This document shows positions 10,190-17,161 of a stretch of DNA of 30,739 nt, piece by piece (within the stretch, counting starts at the first letter, position 1; each line of letters begins with the position of its first letter). Origin of the DNA: JBCCFX01 sp039029515 (GTDB lineage: Bacteria > Planctomycetota > Phycisphaerae > Phycisphaerales > SM1A02); NCBI GenBank assembly GCA_039029515.1, contig JBCCFX010000015.1, positions 1-30,739 on the forward strand, given 5' to 3'. Both the position numbers and the translations under genes were made by a program. The notes beneath the pieces are model-generated. The model searched no databases. It was not told the DNA's origin and saw nothing but the letters and a program-made list of their open reading frames with translations.

Positions 10190-11514
10190 GCATGATCCTT
10201 GCCAACACGAGTGTGGTCGATCCCGCCGTGATGGGATGGTATTTCCACAGCTACTTCTGGGTCTTCGTGATCGCGTTCGGGGTGACGTTGTTGTCCACGC
10301 CAATCATCAGGCGTATCGCGATCATGCTGGACGTCATCGATCATCCGGATGAATCTCGAAAGCAGCACAGCCGACCGATTGCGTACATGGGTGGCGTGGC
10401 TGTCCTGCTTGGCGTCCTCGCGGGCATTGGCCTGAGCTATTACCAATTTCTCTCGACCATGATTTCGCCCGTTCCGGGTTTCTTTGAGACGATCGGGCTG
10501 GTCAATGAGGTCGCGCTGACGCACAAACCAGTGCCGCTTGCCGTTGTCATCGGCATCTTTGCGATTGCGATCACCGGGCTTGGTGACGACATGTGGGGCG
10601 CGCACCCGCGCATCAAAATCGCGGGCCAACTCGTCGCTGCGGCGGCGCTGGCGATCGATGCCATTGGTGTCAACGTCGCCACCGGCGCATTGCAGCCGAT
10701 TTTCGGCGCGCCAAGCGAGCCGCTCTTTGAGATCGGGAACTTCGCGCTCCCGAACAGTGAATTGTATTACTGGATCGGGACTGCGCTGATTGCGGTTTTC
10801 GTTCTCGGCGGTTGCAATGCGGCGAATCTCATCGACGGTCTCGATGGTTTGCTGTCCGGCGTGACCGGGATCTTCATGCTTGGCACGCTGGTGATCAGCT
10901 TGCTGATTGCATGTCAGTTCAACGCGCAGCCGCTCGCGCCGCCTCAGGCTTCGCTCGTTGGCGCCCGTGTGGTGCTGTGTCTTGCCGTCCTCGGCGCGGT
11001 GATGGGTTTCCTGCCACACAATTTTAATCCCGCATCAATCTTCCTCGGCGATGCGGGCAGCTTGCTGCTTGGTTACCTCTGCATCGTCGTCATCCTGATG
11101 ATGGGTGAACTCGGTCAGACGCATCTTGTCTTTGCGGGGTTGATCGTGTTCAGCATTCCGATCGCGGACACGATTCTGGCGATCATCCGGCGCAAGCTCT
11201 CCGGCCGCTCGATGTCCGATGCAGACGACCAGCATATTCACCACCGCATGAAGCGCCGGCTCGGTGGCGTGAAGCAGGCGGTGTTTGCGATCTACGGCAT
11301 CGCGTTCGGACTCGCCGCACTTGGCATCCTGCTGTCCTGGTTGGTGTTGTTTACCGATCTTCGTGCACGTCATGTGTACCCACCGATCGCCATCGTGATT
11401 GTGGGTCTCATTCTGTATGCCGCCGCGAACGCCCGACGGTCGTATGTGAAGACGAAGGCGGTCGCCAGCACCAAACCCAAGTCGTCATCCGAGTCTCAAT
11501 CTGCGAAGACGTGA
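10186..11514 (+). CDS. Polyprenyl-phosphate sugar-1-phosphate transferase (WecA/TagO/MraY family)
   Basis: This is a polytopic inner-membrane enzyme that starts glycan assembly by moving a sugar-1-phosphate, usually GlcNAc-1-P, from a UDP-sugar to undecaprenyl phosphate. About ten or eleven hydrophobic helices are visible over 442 residues. The family motifs are in order: DHPDESRKQHSRPIAYMGG near the start, GLGDD (Asp134, Asp135) for metal binding, NLIDGLDGL, FNPASIFLGDAGS, and the cytoplasmic HIHH (350-353) that marks the WecA/TagO branch rather than MraY. It begins inside the end of the preceding epimerase gene. It is the only initiating transferase in the window; no downstream glycosyltransferase, flippase or polymerase is present, so the rest of the glycan pathway must lie elsewhere. 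Confidence 0.92.
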   Translation: MSMILANTSVVDPAVMGWYFHSYFWVFVIAFGVTLLSTPIIRRIAIMLDVIDHPDESRKQHSRPIAYMGGVAVLLGVLAGIGLSYYQFLSTMISPVPGFFETIGLVNEVALTHKPVPLAVVIGIFAIAITGLGDDMWGAHPRIKIAGQLVAAAALAIDAIGVNVATGALQPIFGAPSEPLFEIGNFALPNSELYYWIGTALIAVFVLGGCNAANLIDGLDGLLSGVTGIFMLGTLVISLLIACQFNAQPLAPPQASLVGARVVLCLAVLGAVMGFLPHNFNPASIFLGDAGSLLLGYLCIVVILMMGELGQTHLVFAGLIVFSIPIADTILAIIRRKLSGRSMSDADDQHIHHRMKRRLGGVKQAVFAIYGIAFGLAALGILLSWLVLFTDLRARHVYPPIAIVIVGLILYAAANARRSYVKTKAVASTKPKSSSESQSAKT

Positions 11515-11545
11515 CAGCGATCGTTGCCGTGCGTACGCTGTTGGC
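11511..11545 (+). promoter_or_regulatory. Predicted sigma-70-type leaderless promoter of the phosphatase/kinase pair
   Basis: GTGACA (11511-11516, five of six bases of TTGACA) and TACGCT (11534-11539, a TANNNT -10 box) are separated by exactly 17 nt. The -10 box ends 6 nt before the ATG at 11546, so transcription would start at the A of the start codon. There is no Shine-Dalgarno sequence before this ATG, which fits a leaderless mRNA. The -35 box overlaps the stop codon of the preceding gene. Seen in the sequence; promoter activity is inferred. Confidence 0.6.
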
Positions 11546-12025
11546 ATGGCCAGCACCGACCAGACTGCCGTCCTGATGATCTGCATGGGCAACATTTGCC
11601 GCAGCCCACTGGCGGAAGGCATATTTCGATATCTCGTCAACGAGCGCCGTGTCGCCGATCGTTTTCTCATTGATTCGTGCGGTACCGGCGGCTGGCATGC
11701 CGGCGAACTTGCGGATCATCGCATGCGGGAGACTGCGCGCGGGCACGGCATTGGTCTCGATAGTCGAGCCCGGCAGGTGAGGCGGGAAGACTTCACGACG
11801 TTCGACCACCTGATCTGTATGGATGAAGACAACCGTGCGAACATCCTCGCGATGGGAGCGCCGACTGATCGCGTGAGCCTGCTTCTCGATTTCGATCGAT
11901 CTCATGACGTCGTCGAAGTGCCCGATCCGTATTACGGCGGCGATGACGGATTCGAGCACGTCTATCAACTCGTCTATCCCGCGTGTGAAGCGCTGCTCGA
12001 CGCGTTGCTCGGTCAATCATCGTGA
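11546..12025 (+). CDS. Low-molecular-weight protein phosphatase (LMW-PTP family)
   Basis: This is a cytosolic phosphatase of 159 residues, the usual family length. The P-loop CMGNICRS carries nucleophile Cys13 and Arg19, and the general acid is Asp127 in PDPYYGG near the C-terminus. Two roles are possible. Members such as Wzb dephosphorylate BY-kinases of polysaccharide clusters, and one such protein is encoded 2.4 kb upstream. Other members act on phosphorylated sugar-amine adducts on proteins and are encoded beside fructosamine-kinase homologues, which is the arrangement here: the stop overlaps the next start as GTGA. The operon context and separate promoter favour the second role. No ribosome-binding site precedes the ATG. 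Confidence 0.9.
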   Translation: MASTDQTAVLMICMGNICRSPLAEGIFRYLVNERRVADRFLIDSCGTGGWHAGELADHRMRETARGHGIGLDSRARQVRREDFTTFDHLICMDEDNRANILAMGAPTDRVSLLLDFDRSHDVVEVPDPYYGGDDGFEHVYQLVYPACEALLDALLGQSS

Positions 12026-12900
12026 GTTCACCGAGAGCGCGTGTTCATGCCGTACTCCGTGACGCATCGATTGATGCGGATCCAGTGCAATCATCGGTCC
12101 TGGCGGGCGGTCATGGTGACTCGATCGAGCGCATTACGCTGGCCGATGGCCGAGATGTCGTCCTCAAGCTGAGTCATGCAGACAATGCGAGCCGATTGGA
12201 TGGTGAAGCGCATGGTCTCCGTGCATTGTCAACTACGCAGACCGTGCGCGTCCCGGATATCTTCGGTCATGGTCGCGTTGAGGCGCATCACTACATCGTG
12301 ATGGAGTATCTCGAGTCAGTGCCGGCGACGTCCGCACATTGGCGCGCGTTCGGCGATGCCCTCGCCCGGCTGCACGCGCTCGAATGCGGCTCGCAGTACG
12401 GATTTGAGATTGACAATCACTGCGGACCGACGCCGCAGATCAATACGTGGCACGATGACTGGATCGAGTTCAATCGCGCCTGTCGCATTGGCTACCAGGT
12501 GCGTCTCGCGGCGGATCGCGGCATGCTCCGCACAACAGAACACGACGTGCTGGTGCGCGTCGTCGACCGACTGGATCATCTGCTGCCGCGGACGCCGAAG
12601 CCGGCGCTATTGCACGGCGACCTCTGGTCGGGGAACGCGCGACCGCTTGGCGACGGCGCAGTCGCGGTGATCGATCCCGCATGTTCCATCGGTGATGGTT
12701 GGGCAGACATTGCGATGATGCGGCTCTTCGGTGGATTCCCGCATGAAGCAGAGTCTGCATTTGCCGCGCATCACGAGATCCCTGATGACCTGGCGGAACG
12801 GATCGCGGTGTATCAGCTGTATCACGTGCTGAATCACGTCAACCTGTTTGGTCGTGGCTATATCGAGCAAGCGATGTCACTCGCTCGACGACTCGTCTGA
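12022..12900 (+). CDS. Fructosamine/ketosamine 3-kinase family protein
   Basis: This is a 292-residue aminoglycoside-phosphotransferase-fold kinase. The FN3K family phosphorylates sugar adducts on protein amines (fructosamines in animals, mostly ribulosamines or erythrulosamines in bacteria) so that they fall off. Visible motifs are VVLKLS with the ATP-binding Lys, YIVMEYLE in the hinge, LHGDLWSGN with catalytic Asp200, and IDPACSIGDGWADIAM with metal-binding Asp218, followed by LFGGFP. The start is a GTG that overlaps the phosphatase stop by 4 nt, so expression is probably coupled. The 3' end overlaps the opposite-strand methyltransferase gene by 24 nt. The family is clear; the natural substrate is inferred. 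Confidence 0.88.
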   Translation: MSSPRARVHAVLRDASIDADPVQSSVLAGGHGDSIERITLADGRDVVLKLSHADNASRLDGEAHGLRALSTTQTVRVPDIFGHGRVEAHHYIVMEYLESVPATSAHWRAFGDALARLHALECGSQYGFEIDNHCGPTPQINTWHDDWIEFNRACRIGYQVRLAADRGMLRTTEHDVLVRVVDRLDHLLPRTPKPALLHGDLWSGNARPLGDGAVAVIDPACSIGDGWADIAMMRLFGGFPHEAESAFAAHHEIPDDLAERIAVYQLYHVLNHVNLFGRGYIEQAMSLARRLV

Positions 12901-14058
12901 TGCTCGAACCTTGCTGCCTTCGTAGATGTCGAAGTGCAGGAGCCGGCATTCAAGATCGGCTGAGTAGAACGGCATGCGCCGCGAGACCTTCAGGCCGATG
13001 TGATTCGCGAGCTCGCGACTCGCGGTGAAGACGTAACCGCGATATCCAGCACAACGTTGCTTGAAGAAATCGCCGATGCGTTCGTACAGCGGGCGAAGAC
13101 GGTCAACGTCGCCCATGCGCACGCCGTATTCCGGATTGATGACGATCACGCCTGGCTCGGACGGCAAAGGTGTTTCGGCGAAATCGGTCTTCTCGTAGCG
13201 CAGGAGTTGATCCACACCTGCGGTGCGCGCGTTGCGTTCGGTCGCAATCAGTGCCTTCTCATCGTGATCTGACACGACGATTGGCTGGTCGAGCGGTCGC
13301 TCATGTGCTTTGCGCATGGAGGTGCGCAAACGCTGGAACGTGGATTGGTCGAAACCGATGACGCGCATGATAGAGAAGTGCGGGCGCAATGTGCCCGGCA
13401 ATCGTCCCTGACCAATCAGGCCCGCTTCGATGGCGAGCGTCCCACTGCCACACATCGGATTCACAAACGGTTCGGTTCCGGCATAGTTCGTCGCCATGAC
13501 AACCGCGGCGGCAAGTGTCTCCTGCATTGGCGCCTGATGCGGGATGCGCCGATACGAACGATCAGCAAGCTTGGCACCGGACGTATTGAGATACACGCGG
13601 GCGCGATCACCGCGCCAGAAGAGCGAGACGACGACGCCCGTGGTCTTCGGGCCGGCATCCGGCCGTCTGCCCCGAGCCGACGCGATGCGGTCGACGATCG
13701 CATCCTTTGTCTTCAGGCTCGGGAACATCGAGTTGTTGATCGTTGGATGATCCACGCGCGATGTCACGCTGAGGTATCCATCCGCCTCGATGACGTTCTC
13801 CCACGGATAACGGTTCACCTGGCGGTACAGTTCATCCGGCGACCGGCATGTGAAGCTGTCCAGCAGATAGTTCACATGCAGCGCTGTTCGACACGCGAGG
13901 TTCAGGCGAAGGCAATCCATCAGTGTGCCCGTCGTGGTGACGCTCGCACGCTGGATGGACTCGATCGGCAGTTCCAGCGCGCGCACCTCGGTTTCAAGGC
14001 TCTCGACGAGTCCGCGCGGGCAGGTGACCAGGATGGTGCCGGAACGTTCGAAGTCCAT
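12877..14058 (-). CDS. THUMP-domain class I SAM-dependent RNA methyltransferase (RlmL N-terminal type)
   Basis: The predicted 393-residue protein matches the N-terminal methyltransferase half of RlmL, which makes N2-methylguanosine in 23S rRNA. A ferredoxin-like/THUMP region occupies about the first 160 residues. The SAM-binding motif I is FVNPMCGSGTLAIEAG, acidic loop VSDHDEKAL follows, and motif IV reads NPEYGVRMGD, with Glu310 where most relatives have NPPYG. The open frame extends upstream to 14265, but those 69 residues are Arg/Pro-rich and look untranslated. MDFERSGTILVTCPRG fits the family N-terminus. No Shine-Dalgarno is seen; TACCAT lies 6 nt upstream of the ATG, as in a leaderless promoter. 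The gene converges on, and overlaps, the FN3K-like gene. Confidence 0.85.
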   Translation of the reverse strand: MDFERSGTILVTCPRGLVESLETEVRALELPIESIQRASVTTTGTLMDCLRLNLACRTALHVNYLLDSFTCRSPDELYRQVNRYPWENVIEADGYLSVTSRVDHPTINNSMFPSLKTKDAIVDRIASARGRRPDAGPKTTGVVVSLFWRGDRARVYLNTSGAKLADRSYRRIPHQAPMQETLAAAVVMATNYAGTEPFVNPMCGSGTLAIEAGLIGQGRLPGTLRPHFSIMRVIGFDQSTFQRLRTSMRKAHERPLDQPIVVSDHDEKALIATERNARTAGVDQLLRYEKTDFAETPLPSEPGVIVINPEYGVRMGDVDRLRPLYERIGDFFKQRCAGYRGYVFTASRELANHIGLKVSRRMPFYSADLECRLLHFDIYEGSKVRASDESSSE

Positions 14059-14064
14059 CGGCAC

Positions 14065-14070
14065 ATGGTA
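14065..14070 (-). promoter_or_regulatory. Possible -10 box for a leaderless methyltransferase mRNA
   Basis: On the minus strand TACCAT ends exactly 6 nt before the ATG at 14058, and no Shine-Dalgarno sequence is present. This is the spacing expected if the mRNA starts at the ATG. No good -35 hexamer is visible 16-18 nt upstream, so confidence is low. Confidence 0.3.
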
Positions 14071-14224
14071 CGCGGCCTGCCGACGGTGCGTTCTCGGACG
14101 GTGCCGGGAAACCATGCCGGCTGTGCGCATGAGGTAAGCCGGGATCCGGGCTGATGGAGGGCCAGTGCTCGACGCGGTGGGTGCTGCATCCGACCGTCGG
14201 AGTGGAGGCACAAGGAGTGACGTT

Positions 14225-14641
14225 ATGTCCACCCTTCGAACCCTGGTCCTGATCGCATCGGGCATTCAGCTCGCGATTGGCGCATTCATCGGCTACATGC
14301 TGTTCTTCTCGTCGTCGGCGGGTGAGCAGTCCGGCATCGCGTATTGGTTGCTCATGCTGGTCGCGAGCACGGTTGTGATCGCCGGCACGACCGGCATCGT
14401 CGCATTGCTCTTACGATCAAAGCCAAGTTCAACGCGCGCATCATCGGCCAAGCTGAACTTGTTCCTTTTTGTGCTGATCGGCGGCGCGGGCGCGGCGATC
14501 TTCTTCCTCGAACATCAACAGGGCATGTCGACTGAGCGCATGCAGATCTTCGCGATGCTGTACGCCGCGTTGGTCGGTCCGTTCCTGCTCAACACGATGG
14601 CGTTGGGCATCATGGAACGCCGCTTCAAGAAGACAGCCTGA
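14225..14641 (+). CDS. Small four-helix membrane protein of unknown function
   Basis: The 138-residue product is almost entirely hydrophobic, with four predicted membrane helices (about 4-29, 39-65, 78-98 and 108-131) joined by short polar loops. No catalytic or binding motif is recognised. I chose the ATG at 14225 because AAGGAG (14212-14217) lies 7 nt before it; an upstream in-frame GTG at 14165 lacks such a site. It is divergent from the methyltransferase gene and ends 6 nt from the end of serC on the other strand, with no terminator visible between them. It appears to be a single-gene transcription unit. Confidence 0.75.
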   Translation: MSTLRTLVLIASGIQLAIGAFIGYMLFFSSSAGEQSGIAYWLLMLVASTVVIAGTTGIVALLLRSKPSSTRASSAKLNLFLFVLIGGAGAAIFFLEHQQGMSTERMQIFAMLYAALVGPFLLNTMALGIMERRFKKTA

Positions 14642-14647
14642 CGACAC

Positions 14648-15775
14648 TCAGCCGTGCGAGGTTGCGAACGCCCGCATGTACTGTGCGAGCGCTTCGCAGC
14701 CCGCGCGGGGGAATGCGTTGTAGATGCTCGCGCGCATCCCGCCGGTATTGCGATGGCCACGCAATCCATCCATGCCTTCCGCAGCAGCACCGGCGATGAA
14801 CGCATCGTCAAGATCGGCCGAAGGCGTCTTGAAGTGGATGTTCATCATTGACCGGCAGTGCGGCTGTGCGTGTATGTGATAGAAGTCGCTCAGCTCTTCC
14901 ATGACGTCGTAGATCAGCTTCGCCTTCTCGGCATTGCGCTGTGCCATGACTTCAGTGCCGCCCTCACGCAGAATCCACTTGAAGACCTGGCCCATCATGT
15001 AGATGGCAAACGTGGGCGGGGTGTTGAGCCGTGATTCCTTCGCTTCGATCTTGTCGTAGCAGAGCATGGACGGCAGTTCGCGGCATCGCGACTTGAGGAA
15101 CTCGCGATGGGCGATGCACAGCACCACGCCCGACGGTCCGAGGTTCTTCTGAGCGCCTGCGTAAATCATCGCGTGCGGCTTCAGATTCAGCGGGCCGCTA
15201 TAGATGTCCGAGCTCATGTCGGCGATCAGCGGCGCCGACGTCTTCGGCGGCGCGGGAAAGGTTGTGCCGTAGATCGTATTGTTCGTGCAGTAGTGTAAGA
15301 ACGCCGCGTTGTCCGAACAGTTGATCTCGTCATCGGATGGCGTGTGGTCGTAGTCACACGTGCTGCCATCGAACGCGACGTTGATGTCGCCGACGACCTT
15401 GCCGTCCTTGATCGCCTTGTTCGTCCAAAGCCCGGTGTCGGTGTAATCCGCGGTGCGACCATCAGGCAGGTAGTTCATGGGAATCAGCGCGAACTGCGTG
15501 GTCGCGCCGCCCTGCACGAAGAAGACGCCGTAGTCGTCGGAGATGTTGCCGACGGCTCGGCAGTCGGCTTCGCATTCCTCGAGGACGCGGTCGAACGCTT
15601 TGCCGCGATGACTGTGTTCGAGAATGCCGATGCCGGTGCCGAAGATGCTCCAGAGATCTTGCTGCGCCTGTCGAATGACGTCTTCAGGCAGGGTCGCAGG
15701 ACCGGCTGAGAAGTTGTAGACACGACTGTTCTGCGTCATGAATTCATCAAGGCTGCTCAGCGATGCGGTGGTCAT
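14648..15775 (-). CDS. serC: Phosphoserine aminotransferase
   Basis: This PLP-dependent cytosolic enzyme converts 3-phosphohydroxypyruvate and glutamate to phosphoserine and 2-oxoglutarate, step two of serine synthesis; homologues can also serve pyridoxine synthesis. The family opening RVYNFSAGPATLP, the segment LEHSHRGKAF, FVQGGATTQF and the PLP lysine Lys210 in YAGAQKNLGPSG are all present. At 375 residues it is of normal length. GAGGAG lies 8 nt before the ATG at 15775. It follows serA by 35 nt on the same strand, so the two are probably co-transcribed. Identification is very secure. Confidence 0.96.
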   Translation of the reverse strand: MTTASLSSLDEFMTQNSRVYNFSAGPATLPEDVIRQAQQDLWSIFGTGIGILEHSHRGKAFDRVLEECEADCRAVGNISDDYGVFFVQGGATTQFALIPMNYLPDGRTADYTDTGLWTNKAIKDGKVVGDINVAFDGSTCDYDHTPSDDEINCSDNAAFLHYCTNNTIYGTTFPAPPKTSAPLIADMSSDIYSGPLNLKPHAMIYAGAQKNLGPSGVVLCIAHREFLKSRCRELPSMLCYDKIEAKESRLNTPPTFAIYMMGQVFKWILREGGTEVMAQRNAEKAKLIYDVMEELSDFYHIHAQPHCRSMMNIHFKTPSADLDDAFIAGAAAEGMDGLRGHRNTGGMRASIYNAFPRAGCEALAQYMRAFATSHG

Positions 15776-15810
15776 CTTGGATGCTCCTCGTAGCGTCGAT
15801 TGCGTTGGGA

Positions 15811-17079
15811 TCAGGAATGGACCGGCGTCTGTTCGACGCTCAGGATAGCGGCGTTTTCGCGAACACGATCAAGTTGTTCCGCATTGAGTTCGCGGGCGAG
15901 ATAGATTCGCGCGCACGCCGCCAGCGCGCCGTCGTAGATGATGTTTTCCATCTCTTCAACGTTGATTGCGGTGCTCGCAATCACGTCAAAGACGTGGGTC
16001 AGGACACCAGGCTTGTTCAGATGGCGCACCGTTAACAGGCGTGATGCTGATGACGAGGACGCTCGATTGACACAGTGCAGCACGTTGCCGGATGTCAGAT
16101 AGGTGGTGACAACGCGGACGGTCTCGTCGGCAATCGCTGCTTGCGCCTGAGCAGTGGACGCACCGTTGTGATGCGTTCCGTACACGCCCGGCAAAGAAAC
16201 GATGGGATCCTTGAATGCGGAGTCGCCGGCCGCTGGCTGCTGCGCGTACACGTCGAGCCCAGCCTTGATCTTCTTGGTGCGAACCGCATCCGCGAGCGCA
16301 TCGGCATCAACCGTACTGCCGCGGCTGGTGTTGACGAAAATCGCGCCGTCCTTCATCGCGTTGAAGAAATCGGCGTCGATGAAATTCTTGGTTTCCGGCG
16401 TGGCCGCGACATGCACCGATACGACGTCGGACATCTTGGCGAGATTGATGATGCTCTCGCAGTAGCCGATATCAAGCTCGTCGGCGCGCTGTTCATCGAG
16501 CGAGCGCGACCAGGCGATCGGCGTCATACCGAATGCCCGTGCGCGATGCGCGACTTCGATGCCGATCTGACCGAGGCCGATGATGCCGATCGTACGGCCG
16601 TACATCCCGACGCCATTGCCGTACCCCTTCTTGTCCCATCGACCATCGCGCAGATCACGCATCTGGTCGGGAATGCGCCGGTCGCATGCGAGGATCAATC
16701 CCCACGCGAGTTCGGCAACGGCGATGGCGTTTTTGCCCGGCGTGTTGGCAACGAAGATGCCGCGTGCCGATGCGGCTTTGACATCGATGTTGTCATACCC
16801 GGCGCCGGCGCGAACGATCAGGCTGAGTCGATCCGCGGCATCGATCGCGGGCGCTTTGACCTTGGTGGAGCGCACCACAATGACATCCGGATTGTGCGTC
16901 CGAATCATGTCTGCAAGTTCATCTGCGGTCACGCCCGGTTCGTCATGCACGGTGCAGCCGAATGCACGCAGCGCATCGATGCCGGATGCGGCGAACTTGT
17001 CCGCAATAAGCACCACGACGGACCGGGTTGACGAGCCGTCAGCGGCAGACACGGATTGCAGGGTCGATGTATCACTCAT
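15811..17079 (-). CDS. serA: D-3-phosphoglycerate dehydrogenase with ACT domain
   Basis: This enzyme oxidises 3-phosphoglycerate to 3-phosphohydroxypyruvate, the first step of serine synthesis. The 422-residue product has the D-isomer 2-hydroxyacid dehydrogenase fold with NAD motif GIIGLGQIGIEV, and a C-terminal ACT domain (from about residue 345) of the type that senses serine. The catalytic Arg253 (NTSRGS) and His304 (THHNG) are in place. The residue aligned with the catalytic Glu of DVFxxEP is Gln281 in DVYAQQP; the R-Q-H spacing (28 and 23 residues) matches the E. coli triad. The frame is open to 17208, but the extra 43 residues look untranslated and would overlap DUF1015. No Shine-Dalgarno is seen before 17079. 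Function rests on the family and on the serC neighbour. Confidence 0.92.
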   Translation of the reverse strand: MSDTSTLQSVSAADGSSTRSVVVLIADKFAASGIDALRAFGCTVHDEPGVTADELADMIRTHNPDVIVVRSTKVKAPAIDAADRLSLIVRAGAGYDNIDVKAASARGIFVANTPGKNAIAVAELAWGLILACDRRIPDQMRDLRDGRWDKKGYGNGVGMYGRTIGIIGLGQIGIEVAHRARAFGMTPIAWSRSLDEQRADELDIGYCESIINLAKMSDVVSVHVAATPETKNFIDADFFNAMKDGAIFVNTSRGSTVDADALADAVRTKKIKAGLDVYAQQPAAGDSAFKDPIVSLPGVYGTHHNGASTAQAQAAIADETVRVVTTYLTSGNVLHCVNRASSSSASRLLTVRHLNKPGVLTHVFDVIASTAINVEEMENIIYDGALAACARIYLARELNAEQLDRVRENAAILSVEQTPVHS

Positions 17080-17086
17080 GCACGGT

Positions 17087-17092
17087 AGTGTA
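17087..17092 (-). promoter_or_regulatory. serA: Possible -10 box directly upstream of serA
   Basis: TACACT on the minus strand ends 7 nt before the serA ATG, which has no Shine-Dalgarno. It may be a -10 element for a leaderless or nearly leaderless serA mRNA. No convincing -35 hexamer is visible, so this is tentative. Confidence 0.3.
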
Positions 17093-17104
17093 GTCCGCGG
17101 AAGC

Positions 17105-17130
17105 GGCCCGCGGGCCTCCGAAATCGGAGG
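17105..17130 (-). promoter_or_regulatory. Palindrome and short hairpin in the DUF1015-serA gap
   Basis: GGCCCGCGGGCC (17105-17116) is a perfect 12-nt palindrome. Next to it CCTCCG (17115-17120) and CGGAGG (17125-17130) form a 6-bp stem with a 4-nt loop. Both lie in the 74-nt space between the DUF1015 stop and serA start. They could be an operator, part of a terminator, or an mRNA processing site. Confidence 0.35.
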
Positions 17131-17136
17131 GAAACG

Positions 17137-17161
17137 GCCCCTGAATGACTGGATCAGGGGC
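17137..17161 (-). terminator. Hairpin spanning the DUF1015 stop codon
   Basis: GCCCCTGA and TCAGGGGC (17137-17144 and 17154-17161) form a perfect 8-bp stem with a 9-nt loop. The stop codon of the DUF1015 gene lies in the stem. The downstream sequence on the minus strand has only a short T run (CGTTTCCC), so it would be a weak intrinsic terminator or a message-stabilising structure. Confidence 0.4.

Noticed and set aside
13303..14154. A 283-codon plus-strand open frame opposite the methyltransferase
   Set aside because: It is antisense to conserved SAM motifs, rich in Arg/His, and has no recognisable domain.
14059..14265. Longer N-terminus for the RlmL-like protein
   Set aside because: The extra 69 residues are Arg/Pro-rich and non-conserved in character, and the family N-terminus begins naturally at 14058.
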